Shown in pieces: positions 1 through 9,050 of a DNA stretch of 64,000 nt. The position numbers were made by a program, and so were the translations under genes. Each line of letters starts with the position of its first letter. Position 1 is the stretch's first letter. This DNA comes from Sideroxydans sp. GTDB taxonomy: Bacteria > Pseudomonadota > Gammaproteobacteria > Burkholderiales > Gallionellaceae. The notes below the pieces were generated by a model. The model was not told the origin of the DNA, made no database searches, and saw only the letters and a program-made list of their open reading frames with translations. Where the stretch lies: positions 1 through 64,000 of the forward strand of contig JARCRQ010000030.1 in the NCBI GenBank assembly GCA_029850585.1, written 5' to 3'.

Positions 1-254
1 GCCAGTTGTTTGCGTGTCGTTCGCTTGGTTGAAGTAAGTTGCTTCGTTTCTTGGGCAAAAGCCAGCATGGTTGCCAACGCTTTATTTACCGCTTCAGAGG
101 TCGGAAATGCCTTCTGAATTTCGGGTTGCAAAACCACGACATTACTACCTTGGCTAACGTGCTTGAGATACTTACCACGCACTCCCGCACCGAGCTGTTC
201 GCGTTTTAGTTCGGGGATGTCTTGCTCAGATTTCGTTGTAGATATTTTTTTCAT
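1..254 (-). CDS. Putative antitoxin partner of the BrnT-like toxin (3'-truncated by window edge)
   Basis: Open minus-strand frame from ATG at 254 (MKKISTTKSEQDIPELKREQLGAGVRGKYLKHVSQGSNVVVLQPEIQKAFPTSEAVNKALATML...), overlapping the BrnT-like gene by 29 nt. Confidence 0.55.
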   Translation of the reverse strand, partial: MKKISTTKSEQDIPELKREQLGAGVRGKYLKHVSQGSNVVVLQPEIQKAFPTSEAVNKALATMLAFAQETKQLTSTKRTTRKQL

Positions 255-501
255 ATCGTGTCGCCTTTCGTGCGCTGATGATGCGGACATTATTACGACG
301 TTCGGTGTGAACCACAACCAGCAGTCGCGCTTTATTTGAAATGCCATAAGTACGGCTACGCTCTTCAGTTTCAAAATGATCAGTGTCGGCAAACGTCAAA
401 GCCATTTCATCCGCAAACACCGTAACCGCTTCATCAAATGAAACGCCGTGCTTCTGAATGTTACTCGTAGCCTTTTGCTCATCCCACTCGAATTTGAACA
501 T
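226..501 (-). CDS. brnT: BrnT family type II toxin
   Basis: 91 aa; FEWDEQKATSNIQKHGVSFDEAVTVF...RIISARKATRYEKNIYN is the BrnT signature layout. Confidence 0.85.
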   Translation of the reverse strand: MFKFEWDEQKATSNIQKHGVSFDEAVTVFADEMALTFADTDHFETEERSRTYGISNKARLLVVVHTERRNNVRIISARKATRYEKNIYNEI

Positions 502-536
502 GAGGTTTGCCTTAAATACTTAAATTAGAACCAATC

Positions 537-586
537 GAAACTGAGCCTATTGATTGGAAACTGACCCTATTGATTGCTATTGATTG
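537..586. repeat. Tandem direct repeat GAAACTGA(G/C)CCTATTGATTG x2 plus a half unit; possible IS terminal remnant
   Basis: 20-bp unit at 537-556 and 557-576 with one mismatch, then CTATTGATTG at 577-586. Confidence 0.75.
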
Positions 587-593
587 GGTGATT

Positions 594-1001
594 TTACGAA
601 GGGCGGTCTATATTGCCTTGGATTGCCTGTGAACGAATACGAGCACCGACGGTAGCCTCGATAACTTTTTCACGGAGAGTTTCGACTTTATCTTGCTTTG
701 ATATTGCTATGTCGAGCTTCCTCGCAATTTGATCAACTGACTTTCGTGTAGGGAAATTTGCATTCAAAAATTGCAATGCTTCATTTCGGCTAGAAAAATC
801 AGCAAGTGTTTTTATAATTCCACCCAATTCTGGTTGTTCAATTGGTAATAAATTCTCTACTTTATTTTTCTTTCGGATGAGGCGAATTTCAATACTAAAA
901 GATTCGTCGCTGAGTTTTGAAATGTCGTCCTCGCTTAACTTCTCAATTGCATTAGCAATATTTCGAAAGGCATCGGCAAATTTTTGTTTTTGTTGATTCA
1001 T
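594..1001 (-). CDS. Hypothetical protein, probable partner of the downstream-encoded ParA
   Basis: 135 aa; adjacent and co-oriented with the ParA-like gene. Confidence 0.5.
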   Translation of the reverse strand: MNQQKQKFADAFRNIANAIEKLSEDDISKLSDESFSIEIRLIRKKNKVENLLPIEQPELGGIIKTLADFSSRNEALQFLNANFPTRKSVDQIARKLDIAISKQDKVETLREKVIEATVGARIRSQAIQGNIDRPS

Positions 1002-1011
1002 TTTTTATTTC

Positions 1012-1938
1012 CTACAGCAAAGATTCGAATTCATCTACGAAGCTTTCAATTTCATTTACGACTTCTGAGTGTGTACTATTTGAATAATGATTCAGAACCA
1101 CTGGCATCAAATTTTGCGGAGCATCTGCAAAAATGGTTTTATTTTCACGAAAGTTGGTTGTGAATGTAGCAACTCCAAGACGCTTTGTTTGAGCGATGAA
1201 TTGCCGTTGTGCGGAAATTGGTTGTCCGCTCGTAATTTGAATCATTGTGAAAATTACGCCAAGTATTTTTGGCGAAATATTTTTTGTCTCACCATCTAAC
1301 TCTGCATACTCGTTAAATTCTTTAACGAGTTCGTTAACGCTGCGGTGCAGGTAGTCAATTCCTAGTGTCGAAAGAAAATCAGGTTTTGCGGGAATAAGAA
1401 TTTTCTCGCTTGCGACGATTGCATTTTTGGTCACGATGTTAAAGTTTGGTGGGCAGTCCATCAACACTATGTCGTAGTCGGTGCTATTAGCAAGTGATGC
1501 AATAGCTTCTCTGAGTTTGCCATGTACCTTGATGTAATTTCGTTTTGCTTGTTGCAGATTAACGCCGCCAAGAAGAGTAGCTAATTCTAAATCTACGTTG
1601 ATTAGTCCGAGGTGTGAGCAAATAAGATCAATTCGCCCTCCACGTTTTTGTGAGGTCAAAAAATTATTAACGTTTGTTGGGGTAATAACGAAATCGGTGA
1701 GTGGAGGAGATTCCTTTCCTTCGCCAATTGCATCGAACCAAGATTTAATGGTTAGTGATGTTTTGTAATCGGTATCCCATTTATCAGGGGTAACAAACGA
1801 AAAAGTCAGACTTGCTTGGGCATCAGTGTCAATCAACAACACTTTCTTTCCTCTGTAAGCTAATTCAGCCGCAAGGTTCGCAGTAACCGTGGTTTTACCA
1901 ACTCCACCCTTGTAGTTTATAACAGCGATTATTTCCAT
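1012..1938 (-). CDS. ParA/Soj family ATPase (AAA-like)
   Basis: Deviant Walker A KGGVGKTT at N-terminus, LLIDTDAQASLT, VLMDCPPN. Confidence 0.9.
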   Translation of the reverse strand: MEIIAVINYKGGVGKTTVTANLAAELAYRGKKVLLIDTDAQASLTFSFVTPDKWDTDYKTSLTIKSWFDAIGEGKESPPLTDFVITPTNVNNFLTSQKRGGRIDLICSHLGLINVDLELATLLGGVNLQQAKRNYIKVHGKLREAIASLANSTDYDIVLMDCPPNFNIVTKNAIVASEKILIPAKPDFLSTLGIDYLHRSVNELVKEFNEYAELDGETKNISPKILGVIFTMIQITSGQPISAQRQFIAQTKRLGVATFTTNFRENKTIFADAPQNLMPVVLNHYSNSTHSEVVNEIESFVDEFESLL

Positions 1939-2058
1939 AAATACTCCTTAAAAATTACATAAATTTCGGGATGAGGAGCAGTTTTTGCTTTGTGCCGCTG
2001 TCTCGTCTTGAGAAAAAATTAGGAAGTTCAGCTATGTAGCACTACCCGTTAAAAGAGT

Positions 2059-2268
2059 TTATGCCGCAATCACATCTGGCATGTGATGCAGCACCATCAG
2101 GCTGTTTTCCGGTATTGCACATATAGCGTAGGGATTGCCATCCAAGTCGGAAAACTCAACTTCCACCCCATCGGTTGCGAGCATTTCCACTACCGTTCCA
2201 ACTTGTCCACGGCGCAGATGTTTTTCGGGAATGTCTTTGGTTAAGGCAACGACTTCTAATGTTTTCAT
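2059..2268 (-). CDS. DUF4926-like small protein
   Basis: 69 aa; VVALTKDIPEKHLRRGQVGTVVEML...VEFSDLDG. Confidence 0.6.
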   Translation of the reverse strand: MKTLEVVALTKDIPEKHLRRGQVGTVVEMLATDGVEVEFSDLDGNPYAICAIPENSLMVLHHMPDVIAA

Positions 2269-2278
2269 GCGACACCTC

Positions 2279-2683
2279 TTATTCGATTTCCCAATCTTCC
2301 AGCTTCAAACCCGCGATGCGTGAAAATTCACCCGTGTTATGGGTCACTAATACGCAATCGTTAGCAAGTGCGATGGCGGCGATTTGTAAATCATAGGGGC
2401 CGATGGGTGTGCCTTTTCGCGCTAAGTCGGCGCGGATGTCGCCGAAAATTCGTGCGGCATCCCCATCAAAAGCAAAGCTGTTCAGTTCTGAAAAAAGTGT
2501 TTCTAGCACGGCCAGATTTTCGTTACGCCTCGCGCTTTTGAACGCGCCATAATACAGCTCGGCTTTCACAACATCACACAATGCAATTTGTGAGGGCGCG
2601 CACGCTGACAATTTTGCTTTAACAGCGGAACTGGCTGGGTTGAAGTGACGAATCCAGACGTTGGTATCTGGTAAGTACAGCAT
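2279..2683 (-). CDS. vapC: PIN-domain VapC-type toxin
   Basis: 134 aa; N-terminal LPDTNVWI, internal acidic residues, C-terminal VTHNTGEFSRI. Confidence 0.85.
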   Translation of the reverse strand: MLYLPDTNVWIRHFNPASSAVKAKLSACAPSQIALCDVVKAELYYGAFKSARRNENLAVLETLFSELNSFAFDGDAARIFGDIRADLARKGTPIGPYDLQIAAIALANDCVLVTHNTGEFSRIAGLKLEDWEIE

Positions 2684-2913
2684 TACTTCAATTCCAATCG
2701 TGATTCATATTCGCCTTGCGGTTCGCGCACTAAAAGTTCGCCTTGCCATGCGCCTGATGTTTGCCCCCATAAGTTAGTTTGTGGCCGCCTTACCGTTGTT
2801 TTTTCATCTAGCAAAATTAGCACGCGGAGTGCTTGACCTTCATGCAAATGAAAGGCTTTCGGCACAGCGATTTGCCCGTGTTCAAGTTGCGAGTTAAATT
2901 CGATAGCTTGCAT
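2683..2913 (-). CDS. Antitoxin of the VapC-like toxin
   Basis: 76 aa directly upstream of and overlapping vapC. Confidence 0.6.
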   Translation of the reverse strand: MQAIEFNSQLEHGQIAVPKAFHLHEGQALRVLILLDEKTTVRRPQTNLWGQTSGAWQGELLVREPQGEYESRLELK

Positions 2914-2995
2914 GACGCACTCCTTCCTTGCGATATAACCTCGTTTTTAATTTGCGCAATCTTACAGCAAAGGCAGTTATTTCCTATCGTGATGA

Positions 2996-3030
2996 ACTAA
3001 AAAAAGGCAACCAGTTGGTTGCCTTTTTTC
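2996..3030. terminator. Rho-independent terminator (bidirectional-looking)
   Basis: AAAAAAGGCAACCAGTTGGTTGCCTTTTTT. Confidence 0.8.
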
Positions 3031-3035
3031 GTTTG

Positions 3036-3064
3036 TTACCCTTCGACAAGCTCAGGGCGAACGG
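3036..3064. repeat. Dispersed repeat of the CCTTCGACAAGCTCAGGGCGAACGG type
   Basis: Intergenic; matches a short intergenic repeat common in many bacterial genomes. Confidence 0.6.
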
Positions 3065-3075
3065 TTAGGAAATGT

Positions 3076-3759
3076 TTAGTCTTTTTCGCCGCTAAAAGCC
3101 ATCAGCAGGTTCAACAAATTAACGAAGATGTTGTAGATGTCTAGGTACAAAGTCACGGTTGCCATTAGGTAATTTGTTTCGCCGCCGTGGATGATTTGGC
3201 TGATGTCGAACAGGATGTATGCCGAGAAAATTAGAATCGCAATTGCGGAAATCGCTAATGACAACACGGGTACTTGGAAGAACAGATTTGCTAGTGAGGC
3301 AATCAGCAACATGATGACGCCGATGAACAAAAACTTGCCCATAAAGCTGAAATCTTTTTTGCTCACCGTCGCGTAAGTTGCCAAGCTAAAGAAAATTAAA
3401 CCTGTACCGCCCGCTGCCATGCCGACTAATTGCGCGCCGTTACTGAAATGCAAAGCGTGTTGCAAAATTGGTCCTAAAAACACACCTGCCACGAAGGTGA
3501 AGCCGAACATGGCGGCGATGCCCCATACGCTGTTGCGCAAGCTGCTCACGGCGAACAGCAAGCCCATCATTACCGCGAACATCACCAGCGAGCCGATGAT
3601 GGGGTGCTGCGCCAAAATCGCTAGATTAAGCGACATGCCGATAAATGCGCCGATGACGGTCGGAATCATGGTCAAGCCCAGCATCAGGTAGGTGTTGCGC
3701 AACACTTGATTTTGTTCAGCGGCGAGCGTGCCGATAGTGGTGGGGTTTTGGTATTGCAT
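3076..3759 (-). CDS. Bax inhibitor-1/YccA family membrane protein
   Basis: Multi-TM; likely start at 3759 (MQYQNPTTIGTLAAEQNQVLRNTYLMLGLTMIPTVIGA); DISQIIHGGETNYLMATVTLYLDIYNIFVNLL. Confidence 0.88.
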   Translation of the reverse strand: MQYQNPTTIGTLAAEQNQVLRNTYLMLGLTMIPTVIGAFIGMSLNLAILAQHPIIGSLVMFAVMMGLLFAVSSLRNSVWGIAAMFGFTFVAGVFLGPILQHALHFSNGAQLVGMAAGGTGLIFFSLATYATVSKKDFSFMGKFLFIGVIMLLIASLANLFFQVPVLSLAISAIAILIFSAYILFDISQIIHGGETNYLMATVTLYLDIYNIFVNLLNLLMAFSGEKD

Positions 3760-3854
3760 AGAGTGCCTCCGAAGATAAAATTTATTCAGGATGTTGCTTT
3801 TGTAGCGGGCGTGAGAGTAGCGATAAGACTTAAAAGTTGCAATCGACTTGCAAT

Positions 3855-3894
3855 AAAAAAGGGACACAACGATTAAGTTGTATCCCTTTTTTTT
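3855..3894 (-). terminator. Rho-independent terminator downstream of the tRNA pair
   Basis: AAAAAAGGGACACAACGATTAAGTTGTATCCCTTTTTTTT. Confidence 0.75.
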
Positions 3895-3956
3895 ATCACC
3901 CCATTTCTCGTATAAACACTCATAAAGTATTTATCGTCAAAATGTTGCGATGGTGT

Positions 3957-4033
3957 TGGCGGAGTGGACGGGATTCGAACCCGCGACCCCCGGCGTGACA
4001 GGCCGGTATTCTAACCAACTGAACTACCACTCC
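3957..4033 (-). tRNA. tRNA-Asp (GTC)
   Basis: GGAGTGGTAGTTCAGTTGGTTAGAATACCGGCCTGTCACGCCGGGGGTCGCGGGTTCGAATCCCGTCCACTCCGCCA. Confidence 0.95.
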
Positions 4034-4051
4034 AGTTTGATATTTGCGACT

Positions 4052-4139
4052 TGGCGGAAGCTGTGAGATTCGAACTCACGGACGATTTCTCGTCGGCAGT
4101 TTTCAAGACTGCTGGTTTAAACCACTCACCCAAACTTCC
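4052..4139 (-). tRNA. tRNA-Ser (TGA)
   Basis: GGAAGTTTGGGTGAGTGGTTTAAACCAGCAGTCTTGAAAACTGC...long variable arm...GCTTCCGCCA. Confidence 0.93.
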
Positions 4140-4220
4140 CATTTCGCTTTCCAAAATTTGTTGCCTCGTTTTGGAAGGCGCGCATTATGCATGGAACTGC
4201 GCTTGCTGTCTAGAAAAAAT

Positions 4221-4664
4221 CTATCTTTTTATACAATCTGCCCAATTATTCGGTGTCTCATAGAGACGCACACGTTCTAAACGCAACTGATTGCCATAAG
4301 TATCTTGATAGGCGGGGTTGAGAATATCGAAGGCGATTTTGGCGAGATTTTCGGCGGTAGGGACGACGGGCAAGGTGACAGTCTTGTGGTCGGGCAGAGT
4401 GGCGAGAAAGTCACGCACGGTTTTATCGTTGCGATACACCAAAAAAGCGTGATCCCATTTATCGACTAACTCGGTTTTCGCGATGCGTTTTACATCGGAA
4501 AAATCCATCACCATGCCTTGCGCAGATTCGCCTTCGGTGTCGATAACGTCACCCGACAAAGTAATTTCAATGGCGTAACGATGACCGTGTAAATGCTTGC
4601 ATTGACTGGTGTGATTGGGGATGCGGTGACCTGCATCAAATTCTAGGCGGCGGGTAATTTGCAT
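4221..4664 (-). CDS. queD: 6-carboxy-5,6,7,8-tetrahydropterin synthase
   Basis: FDAGHRIPNHTSQCKHLHGHRYAIEI; PTAENLAKIAFDIL. Confidence 0.93.
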   Translation of the reverse strand: MQITRRLEFDAGHRIPNHTSQCKHLHGHRYAIEITLSGDVIDTEGESAQGMVMDFSDVKRIAKTELVDKWDHAFLVYRNDKTVRDFLATLPDHKTVTLPVVPTAENLAKIAFDILNPAYQDTYGNQLRLERVRLYETPNNWADCIKR

Positions 4665-4694
4665 GGTGGGAGCGGGTAAAAAATTCGGCGCGGA

Positions 4695-6623
4695 TTATAG
4701 CTTGAACGTACGCACGGCATGTTGGAAAGCGCGCAGTTCGGCGTGCTCTTCGCCATAGCGCAACGCGTTATATTGCTCGGCGATGGCGAAGAGTTGGGCG
4801 CGCTGGTGCGGATAGTGGGAGCTAATACGGCTGACGTAATCCAAGGCAGTTTCATGTGTGGCGCGTGGCACGCCAGCACGCGCCATGCGTTTACAAAACT
4901 TCAGCCACGCGGCTTGTACGGGGTCGCGCTCACGCACCCATAAATGCCGCATCAACCACAGCGCAAGTGCTGCGATGACGATGCTCAAGCCCAGCATTAA
5001 CTGGCGCGCCATACTTTCCCAACTCACCTCGGTCATGCCTAAGCGCGTCAATAAAGCATATTGCTTTTCGCTGTTGTAGCCGATCAGCCATTGATTCCAT
5101 TGGTTGGAGACAGCATCTAAATTCATGCGCAAATTGAGCAGCCATTGCGGCGGATTACGCGCCATAAAAGCCAGTGCGGAGTTGTCGAGCAAAGCGGCGG
5201 ATAAATTCTTTTGCACGCGTTCGGGAGCAATCGCAGCGGTGGGGTCAACGCGCACCCAGCCGCTGCCCGCCAGCCACACTTCTGCCCAGGCATGGGCATC
5301 AGATTGACGCACGATGTAGTAGTTGCCGATGGTGTTGTATTCGCCGCCTTGGTAGCCCGTCACTACGCGCGCGGGGATGTTGGCGGCGCGCATTAAATAG
5401 ACGAAGGCGGCGGCGTAGTGTTCGCAGAATCCTTGCCGCGTGCTGAATAAAAATTCATCTATGCCATCGCGCCCTAATAGCGGTGGCTCTAGCGTGTAGG
5501 AAAATTTTTCTTGGTTGAAATAACGCAAGGCGGTGGTGACGATTGCTGCGTCATCGGTGTTGCGTGTGCGCCATGTTGCGGCGAGTTGGCGCGCGCGCGG
5601 ATTGAGTTGCGCGGGCAGCTGCAAGCCCCGCTGGCGTTGCGATTGCAGCTCATCGAGATTGGCGTGATAGCTTAAATTTGAGCGTATGGTGTAGCGCGTG
5701 CGCGCGACGATGCTGTCTTTGCTGAATACTTGAAAATCATCATTCATCAGCGCGTTGGGCGGCAACAGGCTGGGCATATCTAAAGCGTATAGCCACTTTT
5801 TATTGTGCGGCTCTAGCGTCACGCTGTATTCGACAGGCTGCGCGGCATCGCTAAATTGCGCGGGCGAATTAAAGCCACTCGCGCCCGTCGTCCACACCCT
5901 GCCATCAAAATTCCACAACACGGGTCCGCGCCAATACATCTGCTCGCGACGCGGCACGACGCTGGCATAAGTGACGCGAAACGCCACCGCTTCGGACAAG
6001 GTGAGTTTGCTCAAACTGCCTGGCTCCATGCGCTCGGACAAGCCGCTGCTGCTGTACGCGTCTTGCGGCATTCCCCATAGCGGGCCTTGGATGCGCGGGA
6101 ATAACACGAAGGCAATCAGCATTAAGGGCGCGGCTTGCAACAGCATCACACTGGCTAAACGCAGTTGCGGTTGGAAGGCGATTGGCGGAGCTTGAATGCG
6201 CAACCAAGTTGCGACGATGACCAGCAGCGTGCCGCACATCAACGCGGCGGTGGGGATGCTTTGCGAGTAGAAAAAATTAGTGATGATAAGAAAGCACGCC
6301 AGATAAATCACCGCCATCGCGTCGCGCGCACTGCGTACTTCGAGCAGCTTGAGTGCGGCTAATAACACTAACAAAGTCACCCCGACTTCGCGTCCGAACA
6401 GACTATGAAAGTTAATGCCGATAGCGGCGACGCAAGCAATGGTGAGGGGCATCAACAGCCAGCGTGACGGCAGTGGTGCGGCGCGATATGCCAAGTAGCC
6501 GCGCCACAGCAGCAAGGTCGCAGCGAGTGCCGACACCCACAAGGGCAGATGCTCGGCGTGCGGTGCGGAGACTAAAAATAGCGTGAGAATTAAGCTGTAA
6601 ATAGTTGGACGAGTGAGGGTCAT
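4695..6623 (-). CDS. TgpA-like transglutaminase (DUF3488 plus transglutaminase core)
   Basis: N-terminal TM segments; TRQGFCEHYAAAFVYLMRAANIPARVVTGYQGGEYN...DAHAWAEVWL; likely start MTLTRP at 6623. Confidence 0.9.
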   Translation of the reverse strand: MTLTRPTIYSLILTLFLVSAPHAEHLPLWVSALAATLLLWRGYLAYRAAPLPSRWLLMPLTIACVAAIGINFHSLFGREVGVTLLVLLAALKLLEVRSARDAMAVIYLACFLIITNFFYSQSIPTAALMCGTLLVIVATWLRIQAPPIAFQPQLRLASVMLLQAAPLMLIAFVLFPRIQGPLWGMPQDAYSSSGLSERMEPGSLSKLTLSEAVAFRVTYASVVPRREQMYWRGPVLWNFDGRVWTTGASGFNSPAQFSDAAQPVEYSVTLEPHNKKWLYALDMPSLLPPNALMNDDFQVFSKDSIVARTRYTIRSNLSYHANLDELQSQRQRGLQLPAQLNPRARQLAATWRTRNTDDAAIVTTALRYFNQEKFSYTLEPPLLGRDGIDEFLFSTRQGFCEHYAAAFVYLMRAANIPARVVTGYQGGEYNTIGNYYIVRQSDAHAWAEVWLAGSGWVRVDPTAAIAPERVQKNLSAALLDNSALAFMARNPPQWLLNLRMNLDAVSNQWNQWLIGYNSEKQYALLTRLGMTEVSWESMARQLMLGLSIVIAALALWLMRHLWVRERDPVQAAWLKFCKRMARAGVPRATHETALDYVSRISSHYPHQRAQLFAIAEQYNALRYGEEHAELRAFQHAVRTFKL

Positions 6624-7567
6624 GTCAGTCCAAACAAGGCTAGTTGGCGTAAGCATTCAGCTTGATGGGCGGGCGAATTTTGTGGGGCAATTTCAGCATC
6701 GGGTAAGCGCAAGCCGTAGCGTAAATTTTGTGTGTTGGCATCTAGCACCCAGCGTGTTAGCAGCGACAGTTTTTGCTCGACGGACAGGGCGGGCAGTTGC
6801 GCAAAATCTAGCCACAAGTCTGTGCCGACAGGTGAGGCAAATTGTTTGACCTGCAAGCCTTGTTCGCGCGCCAGTGATTTCCATGCGATACGCGGTAACG
6901 GGTCGCCTGCCACATAGCGGCGCAAGCCCGCAAAGTCTTCATCGCCCGCCGCCATGATTTTGCCTACGCCCTGCTGCGCGGCTTGCGCTGGCAGGGCTTG
7001 CGCGCTGGCGGGTGCGGGATAAATCAGTGCGCGCACCTCAAAATGTAAATACGTCCAAGCGTGAAATAGACCAAGTGGGAATTCGCTGTACAACGTCAAG
7101 CGTTGGCTGTCCATCCATCCGCGTTGCTTAGCAGGAATCGCCAGCGAGATGGCTTGCGAAGTGTGTGCGGCGAGATCAAACACGCTGCGGTGGAACGCAT
7201 CATCTTGCAGAATAATTTGATAGCGCGCGATGCGGCTAGGGTTGTCAAAATGAAACACAAACTGCGCGTCGCTGCCGACAAAAACAGGGCTGATTTGCCC
7301 CGCACGAATTTTTAATTGCGCCAGATTGCGGAAGGTGTAGAGCATCGACAGCAGCCCTAGCATCGCCAGCAAAAAGGTCAGCACATAGCCTAGGCTCAAG
7401 TTGTAATTGATACAGCCTAACAGCATAAGAGCCAGCACCACCAAGAAGCCCAAGCCTTGCCTTGAAGGCAAAATATAAATGCGCCGTTGGGTGAGTTCGA
7501 CCGTGCCTGTTTCGACCGTGCGCCGCATCGCCCAGTTACGAAACAGTTGTTTAGCGCGGCTCAGCAT
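6620..7567 (-). CDS. DUF58-family protein
   Basis: Two N-terminal TM segments, RRYVAGDPLPRIAWKSLAR motif; sits between MoxR and the transglutaminase. Confidence 0.85.
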   Translation of the reverse strand: MLSRAKQLFRNWAMRRTVETGTVELTQRRIYILPSRQGLGFLVVLALMLLGCINYNLSLGYVLTFLLAMLGLLSMLYTFRNLAQLKIRAGQISPVFVGSDAQFVFHFDNPSRIARYQIILQDDAFHRSVFDLAAHTSQAISLAIPAKQRGWMDSQRLTLYSEFPLGLFHAWTYLHFEVRALIYPAPASAQALPAQAAQQGVGKIMAAGDEDFAGLRRYVAGDPLPRIAWKSLAREQGLQVKQFASPVGTDLWLDFAQLPALSVEQKLSLLTRWVLDANTQNLRYGLRLPDAEIAPQNSPAHQAECLRQLALFGLT

Positions 7568-7582
7568 GGGCTGTCGCAGGCG

Positions 7583-8494
7583 TTAAGGAATCGCGACCGC
7601 AGCGAGCAGTTGCGCGCCGACATTCGGTGTCTCACCGCGAACTTGGGTGCTTTGTAAACGATGATTGGCGACGCTGCCCAACACCGCTTGCACGTCTTCG
7701 GGTAGTACGGATTTTCGACCATCGAGCAACGCCCAAGCACGCGCGGCGGCAAGCAGAGCGAGTCCGGCGCGCGGTGATAAACCATGCACATAGCTGGCAG
7801 ATTCTCTGGTGTGTTTGAGGATGGCTTGCACATAATCGAGCAGGGCGGGCGCGACAAAAATTTTCGCAACTTGCTGTTGCAAAGAAAATAACTCTGCAGT
7901 GTCTAGTTGTGGCGTGAGATTTTTGACCAGCTCGCGGCGGTCTATGCCCGCCAATAAGCCGCGCTCCGCAACTGCGTCGGGATAGCCCAATTCGATGCGC
8001 ATTAAAAAACGGTCGAGTTGCGATTCGGGCAAAGGGTATGTGCCGATTTGATGTGCGGGATTTTGCGTGGCGATGACAAAAAATGGCATAGGCAAGGCGC
8101 GCGTCACGCCTTCGATGGTGACTTGTTGTTCTTCCATCGCTTCGAGCAACGCGCTTTGCGCCTTGGGCGTGGCGCGGTTTACTTCGTCCGCCAAAATCAT
8201 TTGCGCGAATATCGGCCCTGCATGAAATTTGAAATCCGCCGTGTCGCGCTGATACACCGACACGCCCAAAATATCGGCGGGCAATAAATCGCTGGTGAAC
8301 TGGATGCGCTGAAATTGCAAGCCCAGCGTTTTCGCTAAAACATGCGCCAAGGTGGTCTTGCCCACCCCAGGTAAATCTTCAATCAGCAAATGCCCGCGCG
8401 CCAGTAAACACGCCAGCGCGAGCCTTATCTGCAAAGGTTTGCCCACGATGATTTGCTCGGTTTGGGCGATGACGTTTTTTAGAGAGTGGGTCAT
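7583..8494 (-). CDS. MoxR family AAA ATPase
   Basis: LLIEDLPGVGKTTLAHVLA; FHAGPIFAQMILADEVNRATPKAQSALLEAMEE. Confidence 0.95.
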   Translation of the reverse strand: MTHSLKNVIAQTEQIIVGKPLQIRLALACLLARGHLLIEDLPGVGKTTLAHVLAKTLGLQFQRIQFTSDLLPADILGVSVYQRDTADFKFHAGPIFAQMILADEVNRATPKAQSALLEAMEEQQVTIEGVTRALPMPFFVIATQNPAHQIGTYPLPESQLDRFLMRIELGYPDAVAERGLLAGIDRRELVKNLTPQLDTAELFSLQQQVAKIFVAPALLDYVQAILKHTRESASYVHGLSPRAGLALLAAARAWALLDGRKSVLPEDVQAVLGSVANHRLQSTQVRGETPNVGAQLLAAVAIP

Positions 8495-8507
8495 GGGTTT
8501 TTTATGT

Positions 8508-8600
8508 GTGAAACGTGAAATGGGAAAAGTGAAACGTAAATTCAGTGCAGTGACATTTCACCTTTCACTTAAGCCGCAAGGCGGCGCATCACCTTTCACG
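8508..8600. repeat. Heptameric GTGAAAC-type repeat with inverted right half
   Basis: GTGAAAC|GTGAAAT|GGGAAAA|GTGAAAC|GTAAATT at 8508-8542, inverted ATTTCAC|CTTTCAC at 8555-8568, CTTTCAC near 8593. Confidence 0.7.
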
Positions 8601-8605
8601 GCTAC

Positions 8606-8974
8606 TTAAAGCATAATCGCCGCAACCACCTTGCGATCTTCGGCGACCAAAATGTTGTAGGTGCGGCATGCGGCGGGGGTGTCCATAAACTCTACGCCTA
8701 TGCCTAGGTCGGTCAGCGCGCGATACAGCTTGGGATGAGCAAAGCGTTGTTGCGCGCCTGTGCCGATAATCACAATCTCAGGCTTAAAGGTTAAAAAATA
8801 CTTGAAATGAGTTTCGTCTAATGCGTCGAAATTGGCGACTTGCCAGTCTTCACGCACCTCGGCAGCGTTCACCACGATGGTGTGGTCGAACTGGACGCGA
8901 TTGACGAACACGCTCGTCGCATCGTGCGCGGTGAACATTTTGGTATCGCCTAAATTGGCTAAATGTAATTTCAT
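8606..8974 (-). CDS. Mth938-like (DUF498) domain protein
   Basis: EIVIIGTGAQQRFAHPKLYRALTDLGIGVEFMDTPAACRTYNILVAEDRKVVAAIML; RBS-supported start at 8974. Confidence 0.85.
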   Translation of the reverse strand: MKLHLANLGDTKMFTAHDATSVFVNRVQFDHTIVVNAAEVREDWQVANFDALDETHFKYFLTFKPEIVIIGTGAQQRFAHPKLYRALTDLGIGVEFMDTPAACRTYNILVAEDRKVVAAIML

Positions 8975-9050
8975 TGCAACTCCTATTTGCTGTGCCGTGG
9001 TTGCGCAGGTAAAATCCGCGCCTTTCAAAAAGCTCAATTTCGTCGTAATC

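Noticed and set aside
226-2913. Intact defence island
   Set aside because: Only TA modules and a ParA are present; no nuclease, helicase or restriction genes are visible, so a defence-system claim is not supported within this window.
4044-4280. Two plus-strand ORFs (4044-4280, 4051-4263)
   Set aside because: They overlap tRNA-Ser on the opposite strand; the peptide CEIRTHGRFLVGS is the usual artefact of translating tRNA-Ser.
5905-6237. Many Arg/His-rich ORFs opposite or out of frame with strong genes (for example 5905-6237, 10804-11652, 26998-27525, 50636-51247)
   Set aside because: Shadow frames of well-supported CDSs with composition typical of antisense translation.
8508-8600. CRISPR-like repetition
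   Set aside because: Units are 7 nt and contiguous without spacers; no cas genes in the window.
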